The notes under the pieces are model-generated. The model did no database searches and was not told the origin of the DNA. It worked only from the letters and a program-made list of their open reading frames with translations. 64,000 nucleotides of DNA from JAVXCQ01 sp036659415 (GTDB taxonomy: Bacteria; Bacillota; Negativicutes; Acidaminococcales; Acidaminococcaceae). This document shows, one piece after another, positions 52,931-62,954 of this stretch. Position numbers and translations under genes: made by a program. The stretch lies in contig JAVXCQ010000009.1 in NCBI GenBank assembly GCA_036659415.1, positions 1 to 64,000 of the forward strand, in the 5' to 3' direction. Within the stretch, counting starts at the first letter, position 1. Each line of letters opens with the position of its first letter.

Positions 52931-55249
52931 ATGTCTACACTACCCCCTATTATTTTCGACTTAGCGATAATTTTGCTCACTGCCGGCGTCACCATGCTTT
53001 TGTGCAAACGGTTTAACCAGCCACTAGTCCTCGGCTATATTATTGCCGGCTTTTTAGCCGGTCCTAACTTTATGCTCTTTCCCACGATTACAGACCGCAC
53101 TAATATTAACCTCTGGGCTGAAATCGGCGTCATCTTTTTACTCTTTGCTTTAGGCTTGGAATTTAGCTTTAATAAACTCAAAAGCGTGGGTAAAACCGTC
53201 ATTATCAGTGCCTTTTTGGAAATTTCCTGTATGCTCTGTCTAGGCTATGCCTGTGGCTATCTTTTGGGCTGGTCACCTATGAACTGCCTGTTTTTAGGCG
53301 GCATGGTTTCCATGTCCTCCACCACTATCATTATCAAAGCCTTCGATGATTTGGGGCTCAAAGCACAACGCTTCACGCAGTTAGTTTTTGGCGTCTTAAT
53401 CGTTGAGGACCTAGTGGGCATTATCATGATGGTTCTTTTATCCACCTTTGCCGTTGCCAGCACTATTTCCGGCTGGGCGATGGCCGGTAGTATTCTGCGC
53501 CTCTTCTTTTGCCTCATCTTGTGGTTTGTCATGGGCATGTACCTCGTGCCCTCGTTCTTCAAACTCACCAAAAAATATATGAATGATGAAACTCTTCTTG
53601 TCGTGTCCATTGGGCTTTGCTTAGGCATGGTCATTTTAGCCACTCACATGGGTTTTTCTTCGGCACTAGGCGCCTTTATTATGGGCTCACTTATTGCCGA
53701 AACTCCCAATATTGAAAAAACTACCGTACTCGTGAAGCCCGTTAAGGATTTATTTGGTGCCGTCTTCTTCGTTTCTGTGGGTATGATGGTCGACCCCTCC
53801 CTTTTGTGGGCCTACAAGGTACCTATTTTGTGGATTGTACTAACCGTTATTAGCGGCCGCTTATTTTTTAATTCTCTCGGTATGTTTCTGGCCGGTCAGC
53901 ACCTAAATACCGCTCTACGTTGTGGCTTTAGTTTAGCCCAAATCGGCGAATTTTCTTTCATCATCGCCTCTATCGGCACAGACTTTAACATTATTGATGA
54001 GTATCTTTACCCCATCATCGTGGCCGTTTCCGTCATTACCACTTTTACTACACCTTTTTTCATTAAAATGGCCGTACCCAGCTACCAGCTTTTAATGAAA
54101 CATTTATCGCCCCATTTACAAGAACGTCTAGCGCGCTATACCGAAGACAATAATCAATCCGATGATAACGATAGCGATTGGACCAATTACCTCCATTCCT
54201 ATTTTACTAAACTAACTATTTATCTGACCCTCTTGATTGCCATCAGCATTTTAGCCAATTACTATCTAGCACCATTTTTACTGCGGCAGTTGTCGCCACT
54301 ACCAGCTAAAATTTTGGCAGTAGCTGTAACTTTATTAATTATGTCGCCTTTTTTGCGTATGCTCTTAATCAATAGGGACAATGTTTCCCAGCAATTCATC
54401 GTACTTTGGTTCAAAAAACGCACCACCCATTTGCCCCTCTTATGTTTACTGTTTTGCAACCTAGCTCTAGCGGCCGGTTTTATCTTCTTTGTTTTTTCGC
54501 AAATCGGCGAACTTTCCATCCTCCTAGCCATTGTCCCCACAGTACTAATGATGAGCTATATCGTTTCCTCCGACTGGATTTTGGAAAAGTATCTCAAAAT
54601 GGAAGCACGCTTTCTCATTAACCTCAATGAACGTCACTTAGAAAAACATAAAGAAGCCCTCATCGCCACTGGTGAACACTCTCCTACTAAATGGTTAGAT
54701 GAATCTCTTTTTGTCTGTGAATACACCCTAGCACCACATTCTCCCTGCACTAACAAAACCTTGCAAAACTTAAACTTTCGCAAATACTACGGTTTTAATA
54801 TTTTGCAAATCACCAATGGCTCCGTAGTTATCCCCATTCCCGGTGGTGCCGCCGTCCTTAGTGCCACCGCCAAGCTACTAATTTTGGGCACTGTCGCCCA
54901 AATACAGATATTCGACAATGCCATTAATGCCAAGGGCTTGCAGCTATGCGTCACAACCCCGCAAGTCAGCCTGCGCGAATACCTGCTAGCTCCCACTGAC
55001 GCCGCTACTAGCCATCACGGGTTTCTTTCCTGTGCTATTCGTATTAACGCCACTTCACCCCTACTATCCAAAACCATTAAAGATGCCGATCTGCGTCACA
55101 AATGGAACTGCCTAGCCATCGGTTTAGAACGCGGCAACTATACTATTCTTAATCCTAATATTGCCCTTACTTTTGAAAAAAGTGACCTGCTGTGGGTTTT
55201 GGGTCAACAAAAAATGATTAACAACTTAATCCGTGACGAAATTCTCTAA
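52931..55249 (+). CDS. Cation:proton antiporter (CPA2/KefB-like) with TrkA-C-like domain
   Basis: A 772-residue membrane protein. The N-terminal 390 residues form a Na+/H+ exchanger domain with the characteristic region GVIFLLFALGLEFS and ALGAFIMGSLIAETP. A further membrane part (about 420-560) follows. The C-terminal portion has a regulatory RCK_C/TrkA-C-like stretch (VVIPIPGGAAVLSATAKLLILGTVAQI), but no TrkA_N Rossmann domain is recognised. It exports K+ or Na+ in exchange for H+. Monocistronic. Confidence 0.85.
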   Translation: MSTLPPIIFDLAIILLTAGVTMLLCKRFNQPLVLGYIIAGFLAGPNFMLFPTITDRTNINLWAEIGVIFLLFALGLEFSFNKLKSVGKTVIISAFLEISCMLCLGYACGYLLGWSPMNCLFLGGMVSMSSTTIIIKAFDDLGLKAQRFTQLVFGVLIVEDLVGIIMMVLLSTFAVASTISGWAMAGSILRLFFCLILWFVMGMYLVPSFFKLTKKYMNDETLLVVSIGLCLGMVILATHMGFSSALGAFIMGSLIAETPNIEKTTVLVKPVKDLFGAVFFVSVGMMVDPSLLWAYKVPILWIVLTVISGRLFFNSLGMFLAGQHLNTALRCGFSLAQIGEFSFIIASIGTDFNIIDEYLYPIIVAVSVITTFTTPFFIKMAVPSYQLLMKHLSPHLQERLARYTEDNNQSDDNDSDWTNYLHSYFTKLTIYLTLLIAISILANYYLAPFLLRQLSPLPAKILAVAVTLLIMSPFLRMLLINRDNVSQQFIVLWFKKRTTHLPLLCLLFCNLALAAGFIFFVFSQIGELSILLAIVPTVLMMSYIVSSDWILEKYLKMEARFLINLNERHLEKHKEALIATGEHSPTKWLDESLFVCEYTLAPHSPCTNKTLQNLNFRKYYGFNILQITNGSVVIPIPGGAAVLSATAKLLILGTVAQIQIFDNAINAKGLQLCVTTPQVSLREYLLAPTDAATSHHGFLSCAIRINATSPLLSKTIKDADLRHKWNCLAIGLERGNYTILNPNIALTFEKSDLLWVLGQQKMINNLIRDEIL

Positions 55250-55262
55250 AACCTGCGCCAGG

Positions 55263-55325
55263 ACTCCAAAAGAGAAAGCCAATGTTAAATTTTAACATTG
55301 GCTTTCAGCTTTTGGAGTTTTTTTC
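55263..55325. terminator. Bidirectional nested terminator
   Basis: Outer arms ACTCCAAAAG/CTTTTGGAGT and an inner 15-bp stem (55275-55289 with 55291-55305), then a T run on the plus strand. Confidence 0.9.
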
Positions 55326-55343
55326 GTTTTGTGCATATATGGA

Positions 55344-57227
55344 TTAATTAGAAGTTTTTGGTCCTAGACCATATTTTTTAAGGTAACGATACAGCGTTAC
55401 TCGACTAACATCTAGCATATCAGCCAATTTACTAATATTGCCTCCTGCTGACTTCCACACAGCAATAAAAGCTTCTTTGTCGTATTTCCAAGATTTTTCC
55501 AGCGCGCGATCCCCAGGCAATTTAATATTATCCTCTTCAATCACGCTGCCCGGTGTATGGAAGAAAGCCTGCTCAATCACGCCTTGTAATTGTTTGATGT
55601 TACCAGGCCAACTACAACTGGTTAATATGCCCAGAGCCGCAGCCGAAAGACGTTTAGGCGGCAAACTGTGCTGCGCAGACATTTCCGCCAAAATATGAGT
55701 CGCAATGACTTCAATATCCTTGACTCGTTCTCTAAGTGGCGGTACGCGCATAGTCGTATCTAGAACCAATTTATACAACTCTTTAGAAAATAAACCTTTG
55801 TCAGCCAAACGTTTCAGATTGGAATCGCACGCCGCAATAACACGAACATTCAATTTCTTTTTGACCCCGGTTTCCGTATTAACAATGCCATGTTTCAAAG
55901 CTTGAGCTAGTTTATCGCCCATTTCTACCGGCAATTTTTCTACCTCGTCAAGAAAGAGCGTTCCGCCCAAGGATAATTCCAGCTTACCAGCTGTCGGTTG
56001 GTGTTCCTCATCGATAGTACCAAAAAACTCTTCTTCCAGCTCTTCTAGCGTTCCATTGTGACATTTCACCGCAATCAAGGGTGCCGCTGCCCGAGGGCTC
56101 GCCTGATGAATACCATGAGCCAACCGTTGTTTGCCCGTACCTGGTTCACCTTGCAAGAGAATGTTATTATCACTTCTGGCAATGCGTGAAGCTTTATGTT
56201 GCAAAGCTAAAAATTCGTTAGTTTCACCTACCATACTGTATAAGCTATAGCGGGAACTGTAGCCCGTAGCGTGAGCGATTGTGGTTTTGAGATCTTCAAT
56301 GGACATGGATAAGACCAAAGCACTTTCCACTTCTTTGCCCACTTTGATCGGCATAACCGTAGTAATATCTTCGTAAGTGCGATCTTGGGTAATCCACGTA
56401 ATTTCTCTACGATAAGTAGGCGTTCCGGCCAAAGCCTTTTTGATAGGAATATGTTCATAGTTTAGGAACACATCTTCTAACTTACTTTTACCTTCTAAAC
56501 GTTTTTCAGCATTGTTATTACAATATTTGAGCTTCTCATCATTACCCACCCAATACACCGACACTGGCAATTCATTCATCATGAGTTGATAGATGTCCCA
56601 GTATTCCAGCAAGGATAAATGTTGTTCAATCGAATATTTCATCGTTAAAAGTAGGGACAAAAGTAAATCGTAGGGTAAATCGCTTTGATCCAGCGAGAAA
56701 AAGGAAATAATATAGCGAATTTTACCATTGACACAAATCGGAGCGCTACAAGCGTCACCGGAATGGCTGTCTTTAATCCACATTTCTGGGCCAAACATGA
56801 GGAAAGGCACATTATGCTCCCGTGCAATACTGATACTAGAGGTACCCACATCTTGCTCCAAGACACGCATACCTTGAATATCTTCAATAACTCTTTGAAA
56901 GAACGGTAGCGCATAATTCTTAATAACATAGCCCTCTTCATCAATAAGGAGCATACTCAGGTTATGTACATTAAAATGTTGTTTGTTTTGTTCATACAAA
57001 CCATCAACATATTGAACAATAAACTCATGAGTTTTTTGATGCAGTTGAATTTCTTCTTTATTCAACTTGTTGATTTTAGGCATCGTTTCATGGGGCAAAT
57101 TAACCGCCGCGCAACGTTGCCAAGACTCTGCTACCCAAGGGTGGACATTAGGATCGACAACACCCTCTTCCATAAATTTTTTATAATAGGAAGCGAGCTT
57201 TTCCTTATTTCTTCTTTCACGAATCAT
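55344..57227 (-). CDS. AcoR-like AAA+ transcriptional regulator lacking the GAFTGA loop
   Basis: A 627-residue protein: N-terminal GAF-like sensor (about 40-200; SWQRC), PAS-like region (about 225-320), AAA+ domain (about 340-565; Walker A GEPGTGKQ, Walker B GGTLFLDEVEK, Arg finger PPLRERVKD), and a Fis-type HTH (ISKLADMLDVSRVTLYRYL). Where sigma-54 activators have GAFTGA, this has FFGTIDEEHQPTAGK, so it probably does not contact sigma-54 and may act with sigma-70, as TyrR does. Target genes are unknown. SD GGAGG. Confidence 0.85.
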   Translation of the reverse strand: MIRERRNKEKLASYYKKFMEEGVVDPNVHPWVAESWQRCAAVNLPHETMPKINKLNKEEIQLHQKTHEFIVQYVDGLYEQNKQHFNVHNLSMLLIDEEGYVIKNYALPFFQRVIEDIQGMRVLEQDVGTSSISIAREHNVPFLMFGPEMWIKDSHSGDACSAPICVNGKIRYIISFFSLDQSDLPYDLLLSLLLTMKYSIEQHLSLLEYWDIYQLMMNELPVSVYWVGNDEKLKYCNNNAEKRLEGKSKLEDVFLNYEHIPIKKALAGTPTYRREITWITQDRTYEDITTVMPIKVGKEVESALVLSMSIEDLKTTIAHATGYSSRYSLYSMVGETNEFLALQHKASRIARSDNNILLQGEPGTGKQRLAHGIHQASPRAAAPLIAVKCHNGTLEELEEEFFGTIDEEHQPTAGKLELSLGGTLFLDEVEKLPVEMGDKLAQALKHGIVNTETGVKKKLNVRVIAACDSNLKRLADKGLFSKELYKLVLDTTMRVPPLRERVKDIEVIATHILAEMSAQHSLPPKRLSAAALGILTSCSWPGNIKQLQGVIEQAFFHTPGSVIEEDNIKLPGDRALEKSWKYDKEAFIAVWKSAGGNISKLADMLDVSRVTLYRYLKKYGLGPKTSN

Positions 57228-57352
57228 CTTCCAAAACCCTCCTCATTTTTAAATCATTCATAACAACCTATGCTTTGTAACTATTCGACATAAATGCCGT
57301 TATTCCTACAAGCTTCGTAAAAAATATATAATATTTATTACATTTTTGTGTT

Positions 57353-58033
57353 TTAACTCAAAGGATTAACCAAAATCCGCCGTGCGCCATAATAGCGTGG
57401 CTTCCAATAAGTATCGCTTAAATCGCTAAGCATAATGCCTTTGGAAGAACTGGCATGCCAAAATTTGTGCTTACCAGCATAAATGCCCACATGGGAAGCC
57501 CCTGGCTCCGAAGTCGTAAAAAACACTAGATCACCGACTTGCAATTCTCGTTGCAAAACAAATTTGCCTAGGAGCGCTTGGGCATCAGCCAACCGCGGTA
57601 AAGTCGCCTTTTGCTGCTTAAACACATAGCAGACAAAACCCGAGCAGTCAAAACCTTGCGGTGTCGTACCGCCAAACTTGTAAGGTACCCCTTTATACTT
57701 AGCTGCGGTTTGGACGATATTCACACCTTTGACGCCCTTAATACCTTCTTTGTTAAAAGCTTCGTCCATTAGTTTATGATAAGTAGCATCGCTTAGTTTA
57801 CCATCTACTTGCAACCTATATTGAGTTTGAAACTCCCGCAAAGCTTTTTCCGTAGCACTCGAAAACTTGCCCGTAGTGGCTGTCTTAATTCCTAACACAT
57901 TAAGCTTTTGCTGAGCAACCTTCACCTTCCAGCCGCTATCGCCTACCTTGAGTGCCGATGCCGCCCACGCTAGCTGCGGTAGCACTGTCAAGAGCATTAC
58001 AATGGTTATGATTAAACATACTTTGCGCTTCAT
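57353..58033 (-). CDS. NlpC/P60 peptidoglycan hydrolase with PG-binding domain
   Basis: An exported 226-residue protein: signal peptide (about 1-25), a PG_binding_1 domain (about 27-85; VAQQKLNVLGI, FSSATEKALREFQ), and an NlpC/P60 domain with Cys in GFDCSGFVCYVF, His in ASHVGIYAG, and the second His in FWHASS. Cleaves stem peptides in the wall. ATG at 58033 with GGGGGG upstream; an earlier ATG is 30 bases upstream. No terminator is evident before the next gene. Confidence 0.9.
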   Translation of the reverse strand: MKRKVCLIITIVMLLTVLPQLAWAASALKVGDSGWKVKVAQQKLNVLGIKTATTGKFSSATEKALREFQTQYRLQVDGKLSDATYHKLMDEAFNKEGIKGVKGVNIVQTAAKYKGVPYKFGGTTPQGFDCSGFVCYVFKQQKATLPRLADAQALLGKFVLQRELQVGDLVFFTTSEPGASHVGIYAGKHKFWHASSSKGIMLSDLSDTYWKPRYYGARRILVNPLS

Positions 58034-58080
58034 CTGCGCTACCCCCCTAGCGTTAATGGTCACATAAATATTGCGACAAA

Positions 58081-58980
58081 TTAATAACGTGTGTCGTTAT
58101 ACACGTCCCAGGTTTTAAGCTTGCCTAAAGCAGTGGCTGCAGCTTGTACCTCGGACATAAGTCTAGCTTGGTCTTTGGGAAGCGTACCAGCTAGCTGCAC
58201 GTAATTAGAAACATGGTTACTCCTAAACAAGCAATGGCTGGTACTCGGCAAGTCAATTAAAGCTAAAATTTGTTGTAATTCTTTCATTATCCCCTGCGGT
58301 GAAAGCGGGTCAAATTCTCCGCGTTCATACTGCTCTAAAAGCTCACTACCACGATACAACATGAGCGTTAAAGCCGAAAGCATCTGCGGTTTAATAATAT
58401 TAATAGCTCGAGCCGTAGCCTGGGCGTGCTGCGCACTACCTTTGGCGCCGGCTAACCCCACGATAATCATAAGGGATAATTTCATGCCTGACGCTACCAC
58501 TCTGCGACCAGCTTCCACCGCTTCTTCGCCATTCACGCCTTTTTTAACTGCCTTGAGTACGGCATCATCACCAGTTTCCATGCCATAATACAAAAGTTTC
58601 AGCCCTGCCTGATTTAAGCTTCTTAACTCCTCTTCGGATTTACGCAAAATATCCTGTGGTGCCGCATAGGAAGCTACCCGTTGCAATTTAGGAAAAGTTG
58701 CGAATAAAGCTGCCAAAATTTTCAATAATTTTTCCGTTGGTAAAACCAAGGCGTCCCCATCAGCTAAAAATATTCTTCTAATGCGCTCCTTACCATAAAG
58801 TGCTGCTTGAGCAATTTGTTCAGAAATTTCTTGATCTGTACACAGCATAAAGGGTACGCCGCGATACATATTACAATAAGTACATTTGTTATGTGCACAA
58901 CCGCGAGTTACGCGCAAAATAAAGCTATTCGCCTCGCTAGGTGGTCTAAAAACCGGTGAATCGTTCTGATCAAAAAACAT
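58081..58980 (-). CDS. Radical SAM protein
   Basis: A 299-residue enzyme with a CxxxCxxC cluster motif in TRGCAHNKCTYCNMYRG (near residues 30-37), so a 4Fe-4S/SAM enzyme, with an Elp3-like barrel (GDALVLPTEKLLKIL, YYGMETGDDAVLKAVKKG). The substrate is unknown. SD GGAGG. It ends 47 bases before the NlpC/P60 gene; the two may be co-transcribed. Confidence 0.85.
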   Translation of the reverse strand: MFFDQNDSPVFRPPSEANSFILRVTRGCAHNKCTYCNMYRGVPFMLCTDQEISEQIAQAALYGKERIRRIFLADGDALVLPTEKLLKILAALFATFPKLQRVASYAAPQDILRKSEEELRSLNQAGLKLLYYGMETGDDAVLKAVKKGVNGEEAVEAGRRVVASGMKLSLMIIVGLAGAKGSAQHAQATARAINIIKPQMLSALTLMLYRGSELLEQYERGEFDPLSPQGIMKELQQILALIDLPSTSHCLFRSNHVSNYVQLAGTLPKDQARLMSEVQAAATALGKLKTWDVYNDTRY

Positions 58981-59249
58981 ATTCTGCCTCCAATATCTAT
59001 CTAGCCCCTTGGGGCTAAGCTCTAATAATTTAGCTTGTTCTCAACAAAAAGCCGGTGCTTTCCCACCTTAAATCGCTTCACGGTTTACAATTAAAATTAT
59101 TTTTCTTCTTATAAAGCTACTTTTAATACACTTTACTTGATTATTATATTACATATTTTCCGAAATGATAGTTACAACTTTGTAAACTTTTTGAAAAAAA
59201 CTAGGGGACAACGGCACGTTTATTTAACGTTTATAGCGTACTTTTTTCA

Positions 59250-59278
59250 TTGCATTTTTTATTTCACCATAATATAAT
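59250..59278 (+). promoter_or_regulatory. Promoter of the rnf operon
   Basis: TTGCAT (59250-59255), 17 bases, TATAAT (59273-59278). The upstream gap 58981-59249 is A/T-rich with no gene that I trust. Confidence 0.7.
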
Positions 59279-59297
59279 GTATGGTATATATTAAGTA

Positions 59298-59307
59298 GTG
59301 TATACAA
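59298..59307. promoter_or_regulatory. GTATAC-centred site in the rnf leader
   Basis: GTGTATACAA about 20 bases after the -10; repressor-roadblock position. Also TGTATGGTATATA at 59279-59291. Core shared with the aspA operator. Confidence 0.35.
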
Positions 59308-59332
59308 TTTATCATAAACAGAGGTGGGTCAT

Positions 59333-60694
59333 ATGTTTTCTCGCAAAATAAACTTTGCTGGCGGTACAACAATCCCAGCAAATAAAAACCTAACTGCCAG
59401 TCTTCCCATCATTAAATTGACGCCACCTGACTACGTCTACCTGCCCTTAGCTATGCATATTGGTGCACCGGCGAAGCTCCTTGTCACCCCAGGACAAAAA
59501 GTCCAGCTGGGAGAAATTGTAGCCAGGGCGCAGGGTTTTGTTAGTAGCAATATTCATGCCAGTGTCAGCGGTACCGTGCTGAAAACCGAAAGGCGCTTTT
59601 TGCCCAATGGCATGGTTTCCGACTGTGTTGTCATTAAAAACGATGGTTTAGATACTTTGGCTACAGACATCACGCCCCGTCAAAGCGGCTTAATGCTAGC
59701 CCCTGACACTATCCGCCAGCTGATGCAGGAAAAAGGCTTAGTCGGTATGGGCGGAGCAACTTTTCCTACCCATGTGAAATATGCCCCGCAAAAAGACGGG
59801 CAAATTATTGACACCATCATCCTCAACGGCATTGAATGTGAACCTTATATTACTGCCGACCACCGCATACTACTAGAACAGGCCCCGGCTGTAATTCGCG
59901 GGCTAAAATATTTTATGAAAGCCGCCGTGGCCAAACAGGGTATTATTGCCATTGAAGCCAATAAACCTGACGCCATTGCTCTCGTGACCAAATTAGTCGC
60001 TGCTGAGCCTAATATTACTGTGGTTACCTGTCCCGAAAAATATCCCCAAGGCTCAGAAAAACAATTAATCTATGCCGTCACCGGTCGTATTGTTCCTGAA
60101 CGCGGACTACCCGCCGCCGTTGGCGTTATTGTAGATAATGTAGCTACAGCACTACAAGCGGCCCTCGCTATTAAAGAAGACTTACCTTGCTATGAACGGG
60201 TTGTCACCGTCAGCGGCAACGCTGTCAACCGCCCCGGCAATTTTCTCGTCCGGCTTGGGACATTATACAGCCAAGTAGTAGCAAGCGCAGCACAGGGCTA
60301 CACCGGCGACTTAGCACGCATTATTTCCGGCGGTCCCATGATGGGTTTTTCCCTCCATTCCTTGGACTTCCCCATCATGAAAGGTACTAGCGGCCTCCTA
60401 CTGTTTAACCACTCTTCTCAGTTTGCCCACTTGCCACCTGAGCAAGCCTGTGTACGTTGCGGCAAATGCGTTGATGTGTGCCCGCTATTTCTTGAGCCTA
60501 CCGTCATTGCCAAAGCCGTCAAACGCAAAAGTTGGCCTGACGCTTTAAAAGCTAATATTTCTTCGTGCATTGAATGTGGCTCCTGTGCCTATAACTGCCC
60601 TGCTCATATTCCTTTAGTGCAATACATCCGCATGGGTAAACAGTTTATTGCCACCGAAGGCTTTGGCGGACATAATCCTTACTACTGTAAATAA
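59333..60694 (+). CDS. rnfC: Rnf complex subunit RnfC
   Basis: A 453-residue iron-sulfur/flavin subunit of the ferredoxin:NAD+ oxidoreductase. Two ferredoxin clusters, CVRCGKCVDVCP and CIECGSCAYNCP (about residues 376-425), and an NADH/FMN-binding region (GLVGMGGATFPTHVK, ILNGIECEPY) are present. The ATG at 59333 follows SD GAGGTGG; the frame opens at 59324. First gene of the C-D-G-E-A-B operon. Confidence 0.95.
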   Translation: MFSRKINFAGGTTIPANKNLTASLPIIKLTPPDYVYLPLAMHIGAPAKLLVTPGQKVQLGEIVARAQGFVSSNIHASVSGTVLKTERRFLPNGMVSDCVVIKNDGLDTLATDITPRQSGLMLAPDTIRQLMQEKGLVGMGGATFPTHVKYAPQKDGQIIDTIILNGIECEPYITADHRILLEQAPAVIRGLKYFMKAAVAKQGIIAIEANKPDAIALVTKLVAAEPNITVVTCPEKYPQGSEKQLIYAVTGRIVPERGLPAAVGVIVDNVATALQAALAIKEDLPCYERVVTVSGNAVNRPGNFLVRLGTLYSQVVASAAQGYTGDLARIISGGPMMGFSLHSLDFPIMKGTSGLLLFNHSSQFAHLPPEQACVRCGKCVDVCPLFLEPTVIAKAVKRKSWPDALKANISSCIECGSCAYNCPAHIPLVQYIRMGKQFIATEGFGGHNPYYCK

Positions 60695-60714
60695 AAACCG
60701 AAAGGAAGCTCACT

Positions 60715-61746
60715 ATGGATTCGCTTAAACAACCTGCTCCGCTAGTACTAGTTTCTTCTTCACCTCATCTGCATTGCGGCAGCTCCGTCAGTGGCGCTAT
60801 GCGCGACGTGCTCCTAGCTCTGATTCCCACCACACTAGCGGCTCTGTGGTATTTTCGGCTAGATGCTCTCATTGTTATATTCAGTTGCACTTTGTCTGCA
60901 ATTTTCTTTGAAGCTCTGTGCCAAAAAATGATGGGACGCCCGGTGACAATTAAAGACGGTAGTGCTCTTCTAACCGGTCTTTTGCTCGCCTTTTGTCTAC
61001 CCGCCTCTTTACCGCCCATTTTAGCCGTTTTCGGCGGCTTTTGTGCCATTGTCATTGGCAAACAAGTCTTTGGCGGCTTGGGCTACAATATTTTTAATCC
61101 GGCACATATTGGTCGTGCCATTCTCCTGGCTTCTTTCCCCCAACAAATGACTGCTTGGCTACCACCGGTAACAGCTCTAGCTGATGCTGCCACCAGTGCC
61201 ACAGGCAAAGTCGATGCCGTCACTACTGCAACACCCCTCGTACTACTACGCATTGCCGAACACTCTTGGCAAACCGGCGGCACGGCCTACCTTCCTGAGC
61301 TTTGGCAAATGTTTATCGGTAACACCGGTGGCTCTCTCGGTGAAACTTGTGCTCCGGCGCTACTAGTCGGCGGCCTTTTTCTCTTGTGGCGCGGACATAT
61401 CGACTGGCGCATTCCGGTCTACTATCTTGGCACCGTCGCCGTCCTTACCGGTAGTTATGGCTATCTACACAATTATGATTCCCTCTTTGCACTGTATCAT
61501 CTCTGCGCCGGCGGGCTTTTAATCGGGGCTTTCTTTATGGCGACCGATTGGGTTACCAGCCCCATTACTAAACGCGGCCGGATTATTTATGCTCTCGGCC
61601 TCGGTCTACTCACCACGCTGATTCGCCTCCGGGGCGGCTATGTGGAAGGCGTTTGCTATTCCATCTTAATGATGAATATGGTCACGCCTTTAATTGATCG
61701 TTATGTGCGCACTCTGCCTTTCGGTGGAGGTGTCCGCCATGATTAA
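60715..61746 (+). CDS. rnfD: Rnf complex subunit RnfD
   Basis: A 343-residue membrane protein with about ten helices and a covalent-FMN threonine in the DAVTTATPL segment (SGATA-like site). Channels electrons and cations across the membrane with RnfA/E/G. SD AAGGAAG. Confidence 0.93.
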   Translation: MDSLKQPAPLVLVSSSPHLHCGSSVSGAMRDVLLALIPTTLAALWYFRLDALIVIFSCTLSAIFFEALCQKMMGRPVTIKDGSALLTGLLLAFCLPASLPPILAVFGGFCAIVIGKQVFGGLGYNIFNPAHIGRAILLASFPQQMTAWLPPVTALADAATSATGKVDAVTTATPLVLLRIAEHSWQTGGTAYLPELWQMFIGNTGGSLGETCAPALLVGGLFLLWRGHIDWRIPVYYLGTVAVLTGSYGYLHNYDSLFALYHLCAGGLLIGAFFMATDWVTSPITKRGRIIYALGLGLLTTLIRLRGGYVEGVCYSILMMNMVTPLIDRYVRTLPFGGGVRHD

Positions 61747-62305
61747 AACCAGCCTGCGTCCCGCTTTAGTTCTATGCGCCATCTGCACCGTATGCACCAC
61801 CTTAGTGGCCGGCGCTCACGTCTACACCAAAGACACTATTGCCGCCCGAGCTCAAGAACAAATCCTCAGCGGCTACAAACAAGTCTTACCCACAGCAGCT
61901 AACTTAAGCAAAGAACCCCTTACCCCCACTCCTGTCATTAAAGAAATTCAGCGTTCCACCGCACAGGGGCAAACTAATGGTTATATCTACACCATTACTC
62001 CTCAAGGTTATGGTGGTGAAATAATGGTAATGGTGGGCATCGAAGCCCCCTCCATGCGTCTAGCCGGAGTCAAAATTTTGCGTCAGCAAGAAACTCCCGG
62101 TCTTGGTGCTAAATGTACGGAACCTCAATTTTTACAACAATTTAAAGCCAAGAATTTGCGTAATCCCCTCATTCTCACCAAACAGCCAGTGGAAGACGAT
62201 GATGAAATTCAGGCCATTACCGCCTCCACTATTACCAGCCGTGCTCTAGTCACCGGACTAAACGAAGTGCGTGCCCATTATAAAGCAACCTACCTACAAC
62301 CTTAA
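61739..62305 (+). CDS. rnfG: Rnf complex subunit RnfG
   Basis: A 188-residue subunit with one N-terminal membrane anchor and an FMN-binding domain. AITASTITSRAL is the SxTxxA/T covalent flavin site (FMN on the Thr). ATG at 61739 overlaps the rnfD stop by eight bases. A longer frame begins at 61694. Confidence 0.93.
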   Translation: MIKTSLRPALVLCAICTVCTTLVAGAHVYTKDTIAARAQEQILSGYKQVLPTAANLSKEPLTPTPVIKEIQRSTAQGQTNGYIYTITPQGYGGEIMVMVGIEAPSMRLAGVKILRQQETPGLGAKCTEPQFLQQFKAKNLRNPLILTKQPVEDDDEIQAITASTITSRALVTGLNEVRAHYKATYLQP

Positions 62306-62354
62306 TAATTACGTTAGCCTTAGCCTAGACTGATTCGGAAGGAAGTTATGCCTT

Positions 62355-62954
62355 ATGTTCGAGGAATTAAATAAAGGTATCCTCAAAGAAAATCCCCTCT
62401 TCGTCCAATTATTAGGCGTCTGCCCCGCCCTCGCCACTACCAGTTCGCTCGGTAATGCTCTCGGCATGGGTGCTGCCTTTTCCTTAGTACTCTTGGGGTC
62501 TAATCTGATTATTGCTGCGATTAAAAATATCATCCCCGACCAAGTACGCATTCCCTGCTACATCGTCGTCATCGCTTCTTTGGTCACCGTCATCGAAATG
62601 CTGATGCGAGCCTTAGTACCGGAATTATATGCCGCCTTAGGCATCTTTATTCCCCTTATTGTCGTAAACTGCATTATCCTAGGTCGTGCCGAAGCTTTTG
62701 CCAGTAAACATGGCTTGTGGTCCTCTTGCCAGGACGCTATTGGCATGGGACTAGGCTTTACCCTAGCTCTGGGCGCCATTGCGGCAGTGCGTGAACTATT
62801 AGGCGCCGGCACCCTTTTAGGGTTCCCTTTAATGGGACAAGCCTATCAGCCCATTCTCCTTATGGTCTTGCCGGCCGGAGCTTTTATGACCATGGGGTTC
62901 GTCTTCGCCGGTCTTAATTATTTGAAACAAAGAAAAGAGGTGCGACATGGATAG
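62355..62954 (+). CDS. rnfE: Rnf complex subunit RnfE
   Basis: A 199-residue membrane subunit homologous to NqrD. LLGVCPALATTSSLGNALGMG and VNCIILGRAEAFASK are the hallmarks. Part of the inner-membrane iron-sulfur/cation path with RnfA. SD GGAAG. Confidence 0.95.
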   Translation: MFEELNKGILKENPLFVQLLGVCPALATTSSLGNALGMGAAFSLVLLGSNLIIAAIKNIIPDQVRIPCYIVVIASLVTVIEMLMRALVPELYAALGIFIPLIVVNCIILGRAEAFASKHGLWSSCQDAIGMGLGFTLALGAIAAVRELLGAGTLLGFPLMGQAYQPILLMVLPAGAFMTMGFVFAGLNYLKQRKEVRHG

